From an uncultured Mediterranea sp. (lineage in GTDB: Bacteria; Bacteroidota; Bacteroidia; Bacteroidales; Bacteroidaceae): a stretch of DNA of 39,435 nucleotides. Each line of letters starts with the position of its first letter. The first letter of the stretch is position 1. The translations under genes and the position numbers were made by a program. The notes under the pieces are model-generated. The model did not search any database and was not told where the DNA came from. It saw only the letters and a list, made by a program, of their open reading frames with translations. Where the stretch lies: assembly GCA_945879145.1 (NCBI GenBank), contig CAMCUZ010000020.1, positions 1-39,435 of the forward strand, in the 5' to 3' direction. This document shows positions 1 through 7,313 of the stretch, in pieces.

Positions 1-53
1 CGGCTCTCCCGAGTGGCCGGCTGGTCAATAATCTGTGATTCATGTTAACCTAA

Positions 54-125
54 TTCTAACCTTAAATAAATATTATAAAAAAACCTCTTGATTGATTTCA
101 TGCTATATTTCCGAGTGCAAAAATA
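54..125 (-). promoter_or_regulatory. Leader-like element and -7 box, minus strand, left edge
   Basis: The minus strand carries a TATTTTTG box at 118-125, which fits the Bacteroidetes -7 consensus. Downstream of it, at 84-54, is a 31-nt core with GTTTTTTT, an AT-rich stretch and TTTAAGGTTAGAA. The same core recurs at 11201-11167 upstream of trkH. A GC-rich stretch at about 1-22 (GGCC...GAGAGCC) could form a hairpin. This would be the leader of a divergent gene beyond the left edge. The box-to-core distance is longer here than at trkH, so the promoter assignment is weak. Apart from this and the fabI promoter, I see nothing in 1-275. Confidence 0.35.
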
Positions 126-232
126 GGGGTAGAATCGGTTACATCGTGTGTATAATTTGATGATTGTGGTGTATTTTTTGTCCTTTTGCATAAAAAGTTG
201 CACACTTTTACCTAAAATATGCAATTTCTGCG

Positions 233-240
233 TATCTTTG
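233..240 (+). promoter_or_regulatory. fabI promoter -7 box
   Basis: TATCTTTG matches the Bacteroidetes -7 consensus TAnnTTTG and lies 35 nt before the fabI start codon. No convincing -33 TTTG stands at the usual spacing; the region upstream is T-rich. Confidence 0.5.
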
Positions 241-275
241 CACCCAAGTTTTAATAATATTTAGATTGAATAGGT

Positions 276-1133
276 ATGAGTTACAATTTGTTGAAAGGTA
301 AGAAAGGTATTGTTTTTGGTGCACTCAACGAGCAGTCCATCGCTTGGAAGGTGGCAGAAAAGGCCGTGGAAGAGGGCGCACAGATTACTCTGTCCAATAC
401 ACCCGTAGCTGTACGCATGGGTGAAGTATCTGCCCTGGCAGAAAAGCTGCATTGCGAAGTAATTCCCGCTGATGCCACCAGTGTGGCTGACCTGGAGCAG
501 GTGTTCAAGCGCTCCATGGAGGTGCTGGGTGGTCAGATTGACTTCGTGCTCCACTCCATCGGTATGTCGCCCAATGTGCGCAAGAAGCGTACCTACGATG
601 ACCTGGATTACGATATGCTCGACAAGACGCTCGACATCTCGGCCGTCTCTTTCCATAAGATGATTCAAAGTGCCAAGAAGCTGAATGCCATTGCAGACTA
701 TGGTTCGATTGTGGCCCTGAGCTATGTGGCTGCACAACGCACCTTCTACGGCTACAACGACATGGCCGATGCCAAGGCACTGCTGGAGTCTATCGCCCGC
801 AGTTTTGGTTACATCTACGGACGCGAACACCACGTGCGTGTAAATACCATCTCGCAATCACCCACAATGACTACCGCCGGTTCGGGCGTGAAAGGTATGG
901 ACAAGCTGTTTGACTTTGCCAACCGCATGTCGCCCCTGGGTAATGCCAGCGCGGATGAGTGTGCCGACTACTGCATCGTGATGTTCTCTGATCTCACCCG
1001 TAAGGTAACCATGCAGAACCTCTACCACGATGGTGGTTTCTCTAGCGTGGGTATGAGCCTGCGTGCCATGGCTACCTACGAAAAGGGTCTGGATGAGTAT
1101 AAGGACGAGAACGGTAACATCATCTACGGTTAA
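276..1133 (+). CDS. fabI: Enoyl-[acyl-carrier-protein] reductase FabI
   Basis: NAD(P)H-dependent enoyl-ACP reductase, the last step of each fatty-acid elongation cycle (type II FAS, cytosol). The 285-aa protein is a short-chain dehydrogenase variant of normal FabI length. The N-terminus has the altered Rossmann signature of FabI (GIVFGALNEQSIAW). The catalytic pattern Tyr150, Tyr160, Lys167 corresponds to Tyr146/Tyr156/Lys163 of E. coli FabI, in the context YNDMADAK. The ATG at 276 gives the usual family N-terminus and sits 35 nt after a TATCTTTG box. The next gene begins 12 nt after the stop, so the two are probably cotranscribed. Confidence 0.96.
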   Translation: MSYNLLKGKKGIVFGALNEQSIAWKVAEKAVEEGAQITLSNTPVAVRMGEVSALAEKLHCEVIPADATSVADLEQVFKRSMEVLGGQIDFVLHSIGMSPNVRKKRTYDDLDYDMLDKTLDISAVSFHKMIQSAKKLNAIADYGSIVALSYVAAQRTFYGYNDMADAKALLESIARSFGYIYGREHHVRVNTISQSPTMTTAGSGVKGMDKLFDFANRMSPLGNASADECADYCIVMFSDLTRKVTMQNLYHDGGFSSVGMSLRAMATYEKGLDEYKDENGNIIYG

Positions 1134-1145
1134 CCCTCTGTCGTC

Positions 1146-1880
1146 ATGGAGCTTGATACGCCTCTGCTCAATCCGGCTAAGCCTGCACTCTATCTGATTC
1201 CCGTTACGCTGGGCGAGACCCCTTTAGAGCAGGTCCTGCCTACCTATAACGGGGAGGTGATACACTCCATCCGCCACTTTATCGTGGAAGAGGTACGTAC
1301 TGCTCGCCGCTTCCTTAAGAGAGTGGATAAGGAGATCGACATCGATACCTTGACCTTCTATCCACTCAACAAGCACACTTCGCCCGAGGCTATCTCGGGC
1401 TATCTCAAACCGCTGGAGCAAGGGGAGGCAATGGGCGTCATCTCAGAGGCTGGCTGTCCAGCCGTGGCCGATCCAGGAGCCGACGTGGTGGCGATTGCAC
1501 AGCGCAAAGGGTTGGAGGTGGTGCCGCTAGTAGGCCCCTCGTCCATCATCCTGTCGGTGATGGCCTCGGGCTTCAATGGACAGAGCTTTGCCTTCAATGG
1601 CTACCTGCCTATTGAGCCCGATGAGCGGAGCCGGAAACTGAAAATGCTGGAACAACGGGTGTATAGTGAACAACAAACGCAACTCTTTATTGAGACCCCC
1701 TACCGCAACAACAAACTGGTGGAGGAGATTCTGCGCACCTGCAAACCGCATACCAAGCTCTGCATAGCGGCCAACCTGACCTGCCCTGATGCCTACGTGC
1801 ACACGCGCACCGTCAGTGAATGGAAGGGGCATCTGCCCGACCTCAGCAAACGGCCTTGCATATTCCTGATATACAAATAA
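1146..1880 (+). CDS. SAM-dependent methyltransferase, tetrapyrrole methylase fold (RsmI-like)
   Basis: 244-aa member of the tetrapyrrole-methylase superfamily, closest in layout to RsmI, the 16S rRNA C1402 ribose 2'-O-methyltransferase. Visible signatures are the N-terminal LYLIPVTLGE strand, the GVISEAGCPAVADPGADVV loop near residues 97-115, the VGPSSIILSVMASG stretch near 129-143, and IETPYRNNK in the C-terminal half. It is shorter than E. coli RsmI (about 286 aa) and lacks the canonical GTPIGNL start motif; VTLGETP stands in its place. This is a Bacteroidetes-type paralogue whose exact substrate I cannot assign. It follows fabI by 12 nt and is followed by a strong hairpin. Confidence 0.8.
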   Translation: MELDTPLLNPAKPALYLIPVTLGETPLEQVLPTYNGEVIHSIRHFIVEEVRTARRFLKRVDKEIDIDTLTFYPLNKHTSPEAISGYLKPLEQGEAMGVISEAGCPAVADPGADVVAIAQRKGLEVVPLVGPSSIILSVMASGFNGQSFAFNGYLPIEPDERSRKLKMLEQRVYSEQQTQLFIETPYRNNKLVEEILRTCKPHTKLCIAANLTCPDAYVHTRTVSEWKGHLPDLSKRPCIFLIYK

Positions 1881-1882
1881 GA

Positions 1883-1913
1883 AAAGGGTGGCTCTCTGCA
1901 AGAGCCACCCTTT
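1883..1913. terminator. Bidirectional terminator between the methyltransferase gene and slyD
   Basis: A perfect 13-bp inverted repeat (AAAGGGTGGCTCT, loop CTGCA, AGAGCCACCCTTT) lies 3 nt after the methyltransferase stop and 20 nt before the end of the convergent slyD. T-rich tracts follow on both strands, so it probably ends both transcripts. Confidence 0.85.
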
Positions 1914-1932
1914 CTTATTATCTTACGTTGGG

Positions 1933-2505
1933 TTATTCGTCGCAATTCCCCTCGCAGCCGCAGCTGCCACAGCTGTCGCCACCGCATCCACCGCAGCTTC
2001 CGCAACCGCCACCACAGCCACCACTCATCATGCTCACCGCACGGCTATACTCTTCGGGTGTTGCTTCACGACTCTCTACTACATGGCCCACAAAGTTGAG
2101 CTCACAGCCAGCCATGGGATGGTTCAAATCCATCACCACAGCATCCTCCTTCACTTCCAGAACCACACCATTAAAGCGCTGCCCCTCGCTGTTCTGCAAA
2201 GGCAATACCGCATCGGGCACTACATGCTCGCTGTCGAACTTACCGTTGACCAAGAAACAATCCTTAGGCAGCTCGATGACGTAATCGTCGCTATAGGGGC
2301 CGTAAGCCTGATCCACACTGAGGGTAAAATCAAAGGTATCGCCCGTGTTCAGCGAAGCGATTTGCTTCTCAAAGTCATCCAGCGTCATACCCAAGCCGCT
2401 GATAAAGGCAAACGGCTGTTGCGCAGTGGCTTCTTCGGCGAAATCACGCTCGCCCTCGTCAATAGTGTATAGCTTATAGGCTACGGTAATGAATTTGTTC
2501 TCCAT
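1933..2505 (-). CDS. slyD: FKBP-type peptidyl-prolyl cis-trans isomerase, SlyD-like, with Cys/Gly-rich tail
   Basis: 190-aa cytosolic prolyl isomerase/chaperone. Residues 1 to about 70 and 125-150 form the split FKBP domain around an IF (insert-in-flap) chaperone domain, as in SlyD. GPYSDDYVIELP and NHPMAGCELNFVGHVV are typical family stretches. The last 30 residues are almost only Gly, Cys, Ser and Asp, with eight cysteines (GGC, GGGC, GSC, GGC repeats). In E. coli SlyD the tail binds Ni and is His/Cys-rich; here histidine is absent and cysteine dominates. It is a single-gene unit with a well-formed promoter at 2543-2573. Confidence 0.9.
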   Translation of the reverse strand: MENKFITVAYKLYTIDEGERDFAEEATAQQPFAFISGLGMTLDDFEKQIASLNTGDTFDFTLSVDQAYGPYSDDYVIELPKDCFLVNGKFDSEHVVPDAVLPLQNSEGQRFNGVVLEVKEDAVVMDLNHPMAGCELNFVGHVVESREATPEEYSRAVSMMSGGCGGGCGSCGGCGGDSCGSCGCEGNCDE

Positions 2506-2542
2506 AAATTGTTGTTTTGCTATAGTTTACTAATTTGGGGGA

Positions 2543-2573
2543 CAAAGATAGTGCAAGCCGAGCGAAATACAAA
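2543..2573 (-). promoter_or_regulatory. slyD promoter (-33 and -7 boxes)
   Basis: On the minus strand TTTG (2573-2570) is followed after 19 nt by TATCTTTG (2550-2543). This is a textbook Bacteroidetes primary-sigma promoter 38 nt upstream of the slyD start. Confidence 0.75.
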
Positions 2574-2632
2574 ACGAAAGCTTGCTTTTCTTTCTATTTC
2601 CAAGGTAAAGCCTAGCCTCAAACCACCCCATC

Positions 2633-2710
2633 AAGTATGTCAAGATACTTGGCCAAGTATGTCAAGATAAAAGGCCAAGTATGTCAAGATACTTAGCCTT
2701 TTATCTTAAG
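2633..2710. repeat. 22-bp tandem palindromic array A (3.5 units)
   Basis: Three 22-bp units start at 2633, 2655 and 2677, each beginning AAGTATGTCAAGATA and ending in GGCC or AGCC. A partial unit follows. Units 2 and 3 form a 16-bp inverted repeat with one mismatch (2667-2682 against 2689-2704, six-base loop). It lies between the 3' end of the GH13 gene and the slyD promoter and may act as a terminator. Array B at 35995-36076 is homologous. Confidence 0.85.
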
Positions 2711-2726
2711 AGCAATGAGTGATGAA

Positions 2727-4577
2727 TCAGAGTTCGATAACCAAAGATTCGCGGGGCTGCATGGAAAGGGCCTCACCGAAGGCTACCTGCTTGCCAGTCA
2801 GCACATCCTTGCCTTGCTTCTTCTCACCCAGAATCTCACGATAGAACTTCAAGGGAACGGTTGTGGCCGCATCGGTGCCGTTGAGCATCACAAACACGGT
2901 CTTGCCTTCGTACTGACGAGCGTAGGCATAGACACCCTCCTGCACCATAAACTGCACCATCGAGCCTTTGGCAATCACCTCGTTGCCTTTTCGCCAGTTC
3001 AGAATGGTCTTGAAGAAATTATAGCATTCGTTTTGCAAAGGCGTACGACCTTCAGGGGTAAAGGCCGTTACTTTGTCACCCGGCCATCCACCGGGGAAAT
3101 CCTTCCGCACATAACCGTCAGTCACCGCCTTTATACCGTTCATCATCACCTCCGTGCCGTAGTAGAGCTGCGGGATACGACGCGTAGTAAGCAACAGGGT
3201 GACTGCCTGCTTCAGCATCGGCAGGTTCTCCCCCTCGCCCAAGAAGCGGTCAGTGTCATGGTTCTCGATGAAGGCCAGTACCGATGCGGGATTGGGATAG
3301 AGGAAGTCATAGACAAAGTTGTTGTACACGCGGTCAAGACCCTTGAACCAGGTCTCGGTTTGCTCATTCTTGGCGATGTTGATTTTGTCGAAGAAACTGA
3401 AGTCCATCACCGTCTTGAGGTTGCTGTTCTTAGGAGCGGAGAGTTTGCTATCCTTCTGCCACCAGGCCGTGTAAGCGGGCTCAGTCACCCAGGTTTCGCC
3501 CACCGTATTGTAGTTGGGATATTCATCGTTGAGTTCGGCCATCCAACGGCTCATGCCATCGTAATCGGCATAGGGATAGGTGTCCATGCGGATGCCGTCG
3601 ATATCGGCATATTCAATCCACCAGAAGCTATTCTGAATCAGGTAACGCATCACGTGTGGGTTCTTCTGATTGAGGTCGGGCATGGCGCTGACAAACCAAC
3701 CATCATTCATCTGGTCGAAGTCATACTTCGAAGTGTAGGGATCGACATGCGAAGTGAGCTTGAAACTGGTCTGCACAAAGTTGTTCTGATAGTCGTGATT
3801 GTTGAACCAATCCTTGGAGGGCATATCCTTAATCCAGCGGTGATCCACGCCGCAGTGATTAAAAATCATATCCATCACCATCTTGATACCACGCTGGTGG
3901 GCTGAACGAATCAACTGGCAATACTCTTCGTTGGTACCAAAACGAGGATCTACACGGTAATAATCGGTCGTGGCATAACCATGATAGGAGCCACCCTGCA
4001 TGTTATTCTCCAGCACAGGTGTAAACCAAAGAGCCGTAATACCCAAGTCGCTGAAGTAGTCGAGATGCTGTTCAATACCTGCCAAGTCACCTCCGTGACG
4101 AGCGTTGGGATCATTTCGGTCCACTTTATATTCCTGCATACCAGGCAGGTTGTCATTCTCAGGCTTGCCATTGGCAAAGCGGTCGGGCATCAACAGATAG
4201 AGTGCATCAGAAGCATCAAAACCCAGATGTTCGCATCCCTTCTTGGCACGTGCCTTGAGTTCGTAAGGCTGGGTGAATTTCTTCTTTCCCAAAGTAAAAT
4301 TGAGCTGCATGGTACCTGGTTGCGCCTGTTGATCCAAGTGCAAATAGAGCAGGAGGTAGTTTTCACTCTCTAACTTGACGATACTACTTACCTGTACACC
4401 AGGGTAATCCACTGTAACGCGTGCGTTCCCAATACCTGGGCCATAAATCATCAGCTGTAATTCCGGATTCTTCATACCCACATACCAGAAGGGTGGGTCA
4501 ATTTTTTCTACATTCATTGCTGCAAAAGCACTCAGCGAAAGGAGCAGAGCTCCAATCATGGTAAAGATTTTCTTCAT
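2727..4577 (-). CDS. Periplasmic GH13 alpha-amylase / neopullulanase (SusA-like)
   Basis: 616-aa glycoside hydrolase family 13 enzyme that cleaves alpha-1,4-linked maltodextrins. A signal peptide without lipobox (MKKIFTMIGALLLSLSAFAA) predicts a soluble periplasmic protein. Residues 22-110 look like the N-terminal beta-sandwich domain of cyclomaltodextrinases/SusA. The TIM barrel follows, with catalytic Asp332 (DGIRMD), Glu361 (GETW) and Asp441 (ENHDTDR). A C-terminal beta domain ends the protein. Family members hydrolyse cyclodextrins, pullulan or maltooligosaccharides; the substrate here is inferred. It stands alone, not in a sus cluster. A promoter lies at 4606-4613 and a motif shared with susG at 4671. 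Confidence 0.92.
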   Translation of the reverse strand: MKKIFTMIGALLLSLSAFAAMNVEKIDPPFWYVGMKNPELQLMIYGPGIGNARVTVDYPGVQVSSIVKLESENYLLLYLHLDQQAQPGTMQLNFTLGKKKFTQPYELKARAKKGCEHLGFDASDALYLLMPDRFANGKPENDNLPGMQEYKVDRNDPNARHGGDLAGIEQHLDYFSDLGITALWFTPVLENNMQGGSYHGYATTDYYRVDPRFGTNEEYCQLIRSAHQRGIKMVMDMIFNHCGVDHRWIKDMPSKDWFNNHDYQNNFVQTSFKLTSHVDPYTSKYDFDQMNDGWFVSAMPDLNQKNPHVMRYLIQNSFWWIEYADIDGIRMDTYPYADYDGMSRWMAELNDEYPNYNTVGETWVTEPAYTAWWQKDSKLSAPKNSNLKTVMDFSFFDKINIAKNEQTETWFKGLDRVYNNFVYDFLYPNPASVLAFIENHDTDRFLGEGENLPMLKQAVTLLLTTRRIPQLYYGTEVMMNGIKAVTDGYVRKDFPGGWPGDKVTAFTPEGRTPLQNECYNFFKTILNWRKGNEVIAKGSMVQFMVQEGVYAYARQYEGKTVFVMLNGTDAATTVPLKFYREILGEKKQGKDVLTGKQVAFGEALSMQPRESLVIEL

Positions 4578-4605
4578 AACCTGTTTTCTGTTAACAATTT
4601 CTGTG

Positions 4606-4613
4606 CGAAGATA
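4606..4613 (-). promoter_or_regulatory. GH13 (SusA-like) promoter -7 box
   Basis: On the minus strand TATCTTCG (4613-4606), a one-base variant of TAnnTTTG, sits 28 nt before the start codon. The same TATCTTCG variant serves the M64 peptidase gene. The -33 position would fall inside the hairpin at 4621-4647, which ends the upstream decarboxylase operon. Confidence 0.5.
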
Positions 4614-4620
4614 AGAAAAA

Positions 4621-4647
4621 AAGGGCGTATCGCAGAGATACGCCCTT
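4621..4647 (-). terminator. Terminator of the methylmalonyl-CoA decarboxylase operon
   Basis: A perfect 11-bp stem (AAGGGCGTATC, loop GCAGA, GATACGCCCTT) is followed on the minus strand by an uninterrupted T7 tract. It lies 31 nt after the mmdB stop. Confidence 0.88.
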
Positions 4648-4670
4648 CTATTTTCACAAAGATTGATTAT

Positions 4671-4682
4671 GCAAACGATTAC
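4671..4682. promoter_or_regulatory. Candidate LacI-type operator upstream of the SusA-like gene
   Basis: GCAAACGATTAC overlaps the last codons of mmdB, 57 nt upstream of the GH13 -7 box. Its first ten bases recur exactly upstream of the susG-like gene (26461), 54 nt from that -7 box and in the same orientation. The central CG and GCAA arms resemble LacI/GalR-family operators. Confidence 0.5.
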
Positions 4683-5851
4683 GACAGGAATCCCAACAGG
4701 ATACCAGCAGCAACAGCCGAGCCAATCACGCCAGCCACATTGGGACCCATGGCATGCATCAGCAGGTAGTTGCTGGGATCGTACTTCAGACCAACGACCT
4801 GGGAGATACGGGCTGAGTCGGGCACTGCAGATACACCAGCATTACCAATGAGGGGATTAATTTTGTTATCCTTACCCAAGAAGAGGTTGAACAGCTTGAC
4901 GAAGAGTACACCCGAAGCCGTGGCAATGACAAACGAGAGGGCACCGAGGAAGAAAATCAAGATAGAATCCCAAGTAAGGAACTCGGAAGCCTGCGTCGAA
5001 GCACCTACGGTCAGCCCCAACAGAATGGTAATGGTATCAATCAACGGACCGCTGGCTGTAGTAGCCAAACGACGTGTAACGCCACTCTCCTTCAACAGGT
5101 TACCAAAGAAGAGCATACCCAACAGTGGCAGACCAGAAGGTACGAGGAAGGTGGTAAGCAACAGACCGATGATGGGGAACATCACCTTTTCGGTATGCGA
5201 CACGGCACGGGGAGGTTTCATACGGATAACACGCTCCTTTGAGTTGGTGAGCAGTCGCATGATAGGAGGCTGAATGACCGGTACAAGAGCCATGTAGGAG
5301 TAGGCCGACACAGCAATTGCACCCATCAGGTTGGGAGCCAACTTGGAGGAGAGGAAAATAGCCGTAGGACCATCAGCACCACCAATGATACCGATAGCAC
5401 CAGCCTGCATGGGATCAAAGCCCAGTGCCAAGGCAATCATATAGGCACCAAAGATACCAAACTGGGCAGCAGCACCCACCAACATCAGTTTGGGGTTGGA
5501 TATCAAGGCTGAAAAGTCGGTCATCGCACCAATACCTAAGAAGATAAGCGGCGGATACCATCCAGAGGTCACACCATTGTAGAGGATATTGAGTACGGAG
5601 CCCTCTTCGTAAATACCTACTTTGAGGCCTGCATCCATGTTGAAGGGAATGTTACCTATCAGCATACCGAAACCAATAGGAATCAGCAGCATAGGCTCAA
5701 ACTCCTTGGCTACAGCCAAGTAGATGAACACCAAGCCTACAAGGAGCATCACCAAGTGACCAACAGTAGCGTTGGCGAAACCGGTATAGGTCCAAAAGTC
5801 GGCCAGGTTATTGCCTAAGAAAGAAAAGAAGTCACCCATACGCTTATTCAA
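4679..5851 (-). CDS. mmdB: Na+-translocating decarboxylase beta subunit (OadB/MmdB)
   Basis: 390-aa integral membrane subunit that couples biotin-bound CO2 release to Na+ export. About ten hydrophobic segments are visible. The signature GGADGPTAIFLSSKLAP carries the conserved Asp of the OadB Na+ path. NPLIGNAGVSAVPDSAR and the C-terminal GPNVAGVIGSAVAAG are further family motifs. It overlaps the 3' end of mmdC by 8 nt, which indicates translational coupling. An in-frame ATG four codons on (5839) is an alternative start. It is the last gene of the mce-mmdA-gamma-mmdC-mmdB operon. OadB of oxaloacetate or glutaconyl-CoA decarboxylase is very similar; the neighbouring epimerase favours methylmalonyl-CoA. 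Confidence 0.93.
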   Translation of the reverse strand: MNKRMGDFFSFLGNNLADFWTYTGFANATVGHLVMLLVGLVFIYLAVAKEFEPMLLIPIGFGMLIGNIPFNMDAGLKVGIYEEGSVLNILYNGVTSGWYPPLIFLGIGAMTDFSALISNPKLMLVGAAAQFGIFGAYMIALALGFDPMQAGAIGIIGGADGPTAIFLSSKLAPNLMGAIAVSAYSYMALVPVIQPPIMRLLTNSKERVIRMKPPRAVSHTEKVMFPIIGLLLTTFLVPSGLPLLGMLFFGNLLKESGVTRRLATTASGPLIDTITILLGLTVGASTQASEFLTWDSILIFFLGALSFVIATASGVLFVKLFNLFLGKDNKINPLIGNAGVSAVPDSARISQVVGLKYDPSNYLLMHAMGPNVAGVIGSAVAAGILLGFLS

Positions 5852-6275
5852 TAATTACGAGATCCGTGCCTTCGAGCACCGAATCTCCATTCTTCACATT
5901 GATAGCCGTCACCTTACCATCGCGGTCGGCAACGATGCTGTTTTCCATCTTCATCGCCTCAAGGATGAGCAGAAGATCACCCTTGGCAACTGTATCACCC
6001 ACGTTGACCTTCACATCGAGAATGACACCAGGCAGCGGAGACTTCACGCCACCTTTACCAGCAGCAGGACGCGCAGGTGCTGCAGAAGCAGCAGGAGCAG
6101 GCTGGGCAGCAGCTACGGGACGTACTACAGGCTTCACAGGTTCCGGCTTGGGAGCTTCTTCCATTTCCACCTCGTAGGGTGTACCGTTCACCTCCAGGTG
6201 AGCTATGTTTTCATTGATTTCGCCTACGGTAACTTTATACTCATTACCGTTGATTTTGTATTTAAACTCTTTCAT
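5844..6275 (-). CDS. mmdC: Biotin carboxyl-carrier subunit of methylmalonyl-CoA decarboxylase
   Basis: 143-aa biotin acceptor that carries CO2 from the carboxyltransferase (MmdA) to the membrane subunit (MmdB). The N-terminus (MKEFKYKINGNEYKV) is the usual short domain. A flexible Ala/Pro-rich linker runs from about 50 to 75. The C-terminal biotinyl domain holds EAMKMEN, with biotinylated Lys109 (Lys114 if counted from the ATG at 6290). I chose the ATG at 6275 because it gives the family N-terminus; the ATG at 6290 would add MTDRT. The stop overlaps the mmdB start. Confidence 0.93.
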   Translation of the reverse strand: MKEFKYKINGNEYKVTVGEINENIAHLEVNGTPYEVEMEEAPKPEPVKPVVRPVAAAQPAPAASAAPARPAAGKGGVKSPLPGVILDVKVNVGDTVAKGDLLLILEAMKMENSIVADRDGKVTAINVKNGDSVLEGTDLVIIE

Positions 6276-6317
6276 TGTTCTATCTGTCATTAATAGTTGA
6301 ATTCTTTGGTGAAGTGA

Positions 6318-7277
6318 TTACTTCCTCTTAGGCATCTGACGCAGTGTATTGGCCTTGTTAGCCCATGCTGAGGGAGTCGAACGCTTGATGGTGAGCACGT
6401 TGCTCTCCACATCGTGAACGTTGGCCTGCAGCTCGTAGAGTGCCATGGCAATGGCGGCATAGACCTCACTTTCGGGAACTTTACCACTGCTGGCAGGAGC
6501 TTTGGCAGCAGCAGCTGAAGATGAAGCGGCAGCAGCCTTGCGAGCCTCATGGGCAGCATGTTGTCTGCTCTTGTGGCGATGGTGCAGGTTCAAAGCAATG
6601 CGGCCAGCCAACATGAAGGAGACGAAAAGAATCAGCAGGCCACTGAATACTACACTCATTGCGGTGATGGCCATACCAATACCCGTTGAATCCTGCAACT
6701 TGAACTTATCACGTTTGATGTTGCTGTTGAGCGTCTGGTTGTTGGTGCTCGGCGTTACATACTTATCGGACGAAGCACCTTTCACTTCCCATTCTTCAGC
6801 GGCATCGTTGATGCGTGCATACGACTGGTCAGCAGCAAGGAGGCCGGCCTTAATCAACACCTGATCCACCAAACGGCCACCGCCGTCGTACAGACCAATC
6901 CAGTTGTTCTGGTCAGGATCAAGAATAAACGACGTATGGAAAGTACCCTTATTAGGATGCCCATCAGCCCAGAAAAGGGCATGCTGACGCGGCTTGACGA
7001 GGGTAAGTACATCGCCCTTGGGGATGAAGTAGCTCACCGTGTCAGCCTGCGCACCGCAGCTATGCTTCAAGTACCACCCGGCCAGGTCGGCACTGGTATA
7101 GGACTTGTTGAAAATCTCCACCCAGGCACTATGCTGACCGTAGTCATCCTGGTAGTTGCTCTCATTGCACACGAGTACCTCGTTGAGCAACAACTTACTG
7201 CCACTGGACTTCTCCCCACAAGAGGTGAAGAGTGCAAGCACCAGCGCCAAGGTGGCAAATAACATTGTTTTCTTCAT
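6318..7277 (-). CDS. Lamin-tail-domain lipoprotein fused to an OadG-type gamma subunit
   Basis: 319-aa protein between mmdA and mmdC, in the position of the gamma (OadG/MmdD) subunit that anchors Na+-pumping decarboxylases. Residues 1-20 are a lipoprotein signal ending in LFTSC (Cys20). Residues 28 to about 190 look like a lamin tail domain (LNEVLVCN, WVEIFNKS, DLAGWYLK). One transmembrane helix spans about 199-226. A charged His/Arg and Ala-rich tail follows and ends in EVYAAIAMALYELQ. Classical OadG is about 80 aa with one helix and a charged tail, so the last 120 residues alone resemble it. The topology implies a periplasmic LTD domain and a cytosolic tail that could touch MmdA. The gamma role is inferred from position and topology. 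Confidence 0.75.
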   Translation of the reverse strand: MKKTMLFATLALVLALFTSCGEKSSGSKLLLNEVLVCNESNYQDDYGQHSAWVEIFNKSYTSADLAGWYLKHSCGAQADTVSYFIPKGDVLTLVKPRQHALFWADGHPNKGTFHTSFILDPDQNNWIGLYDGGGRLVDQVLIKAGLLAADQSYARINDAAEEWEVKGASSDKYVTPSTNNQTLNSNIKRDKFKLQDSTGIGMAITAMSVVFSGLLILFVSFMLAGRIALNLHHRHKSRQHAAHEARKAAAASSSAAAAKAPASSGKVPESEVYAAIAMALYELQANVHDVESNVLTIKRSTPSAWANKANTLRQMPKRK

Positions 7278-7313
7278 TACAATTACCTTTATTATATATG
7301 GATAATTCAGAAA

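Noticed and set aside
2715-3905. 396-codon plus-strand open frame
   Set aside because: It is antisense to the GH13 gene, whose signal peptide, catalytic residues and promoter are clear; the composition is that of a shadow frame (His/Val/Ile-rich, no motif).
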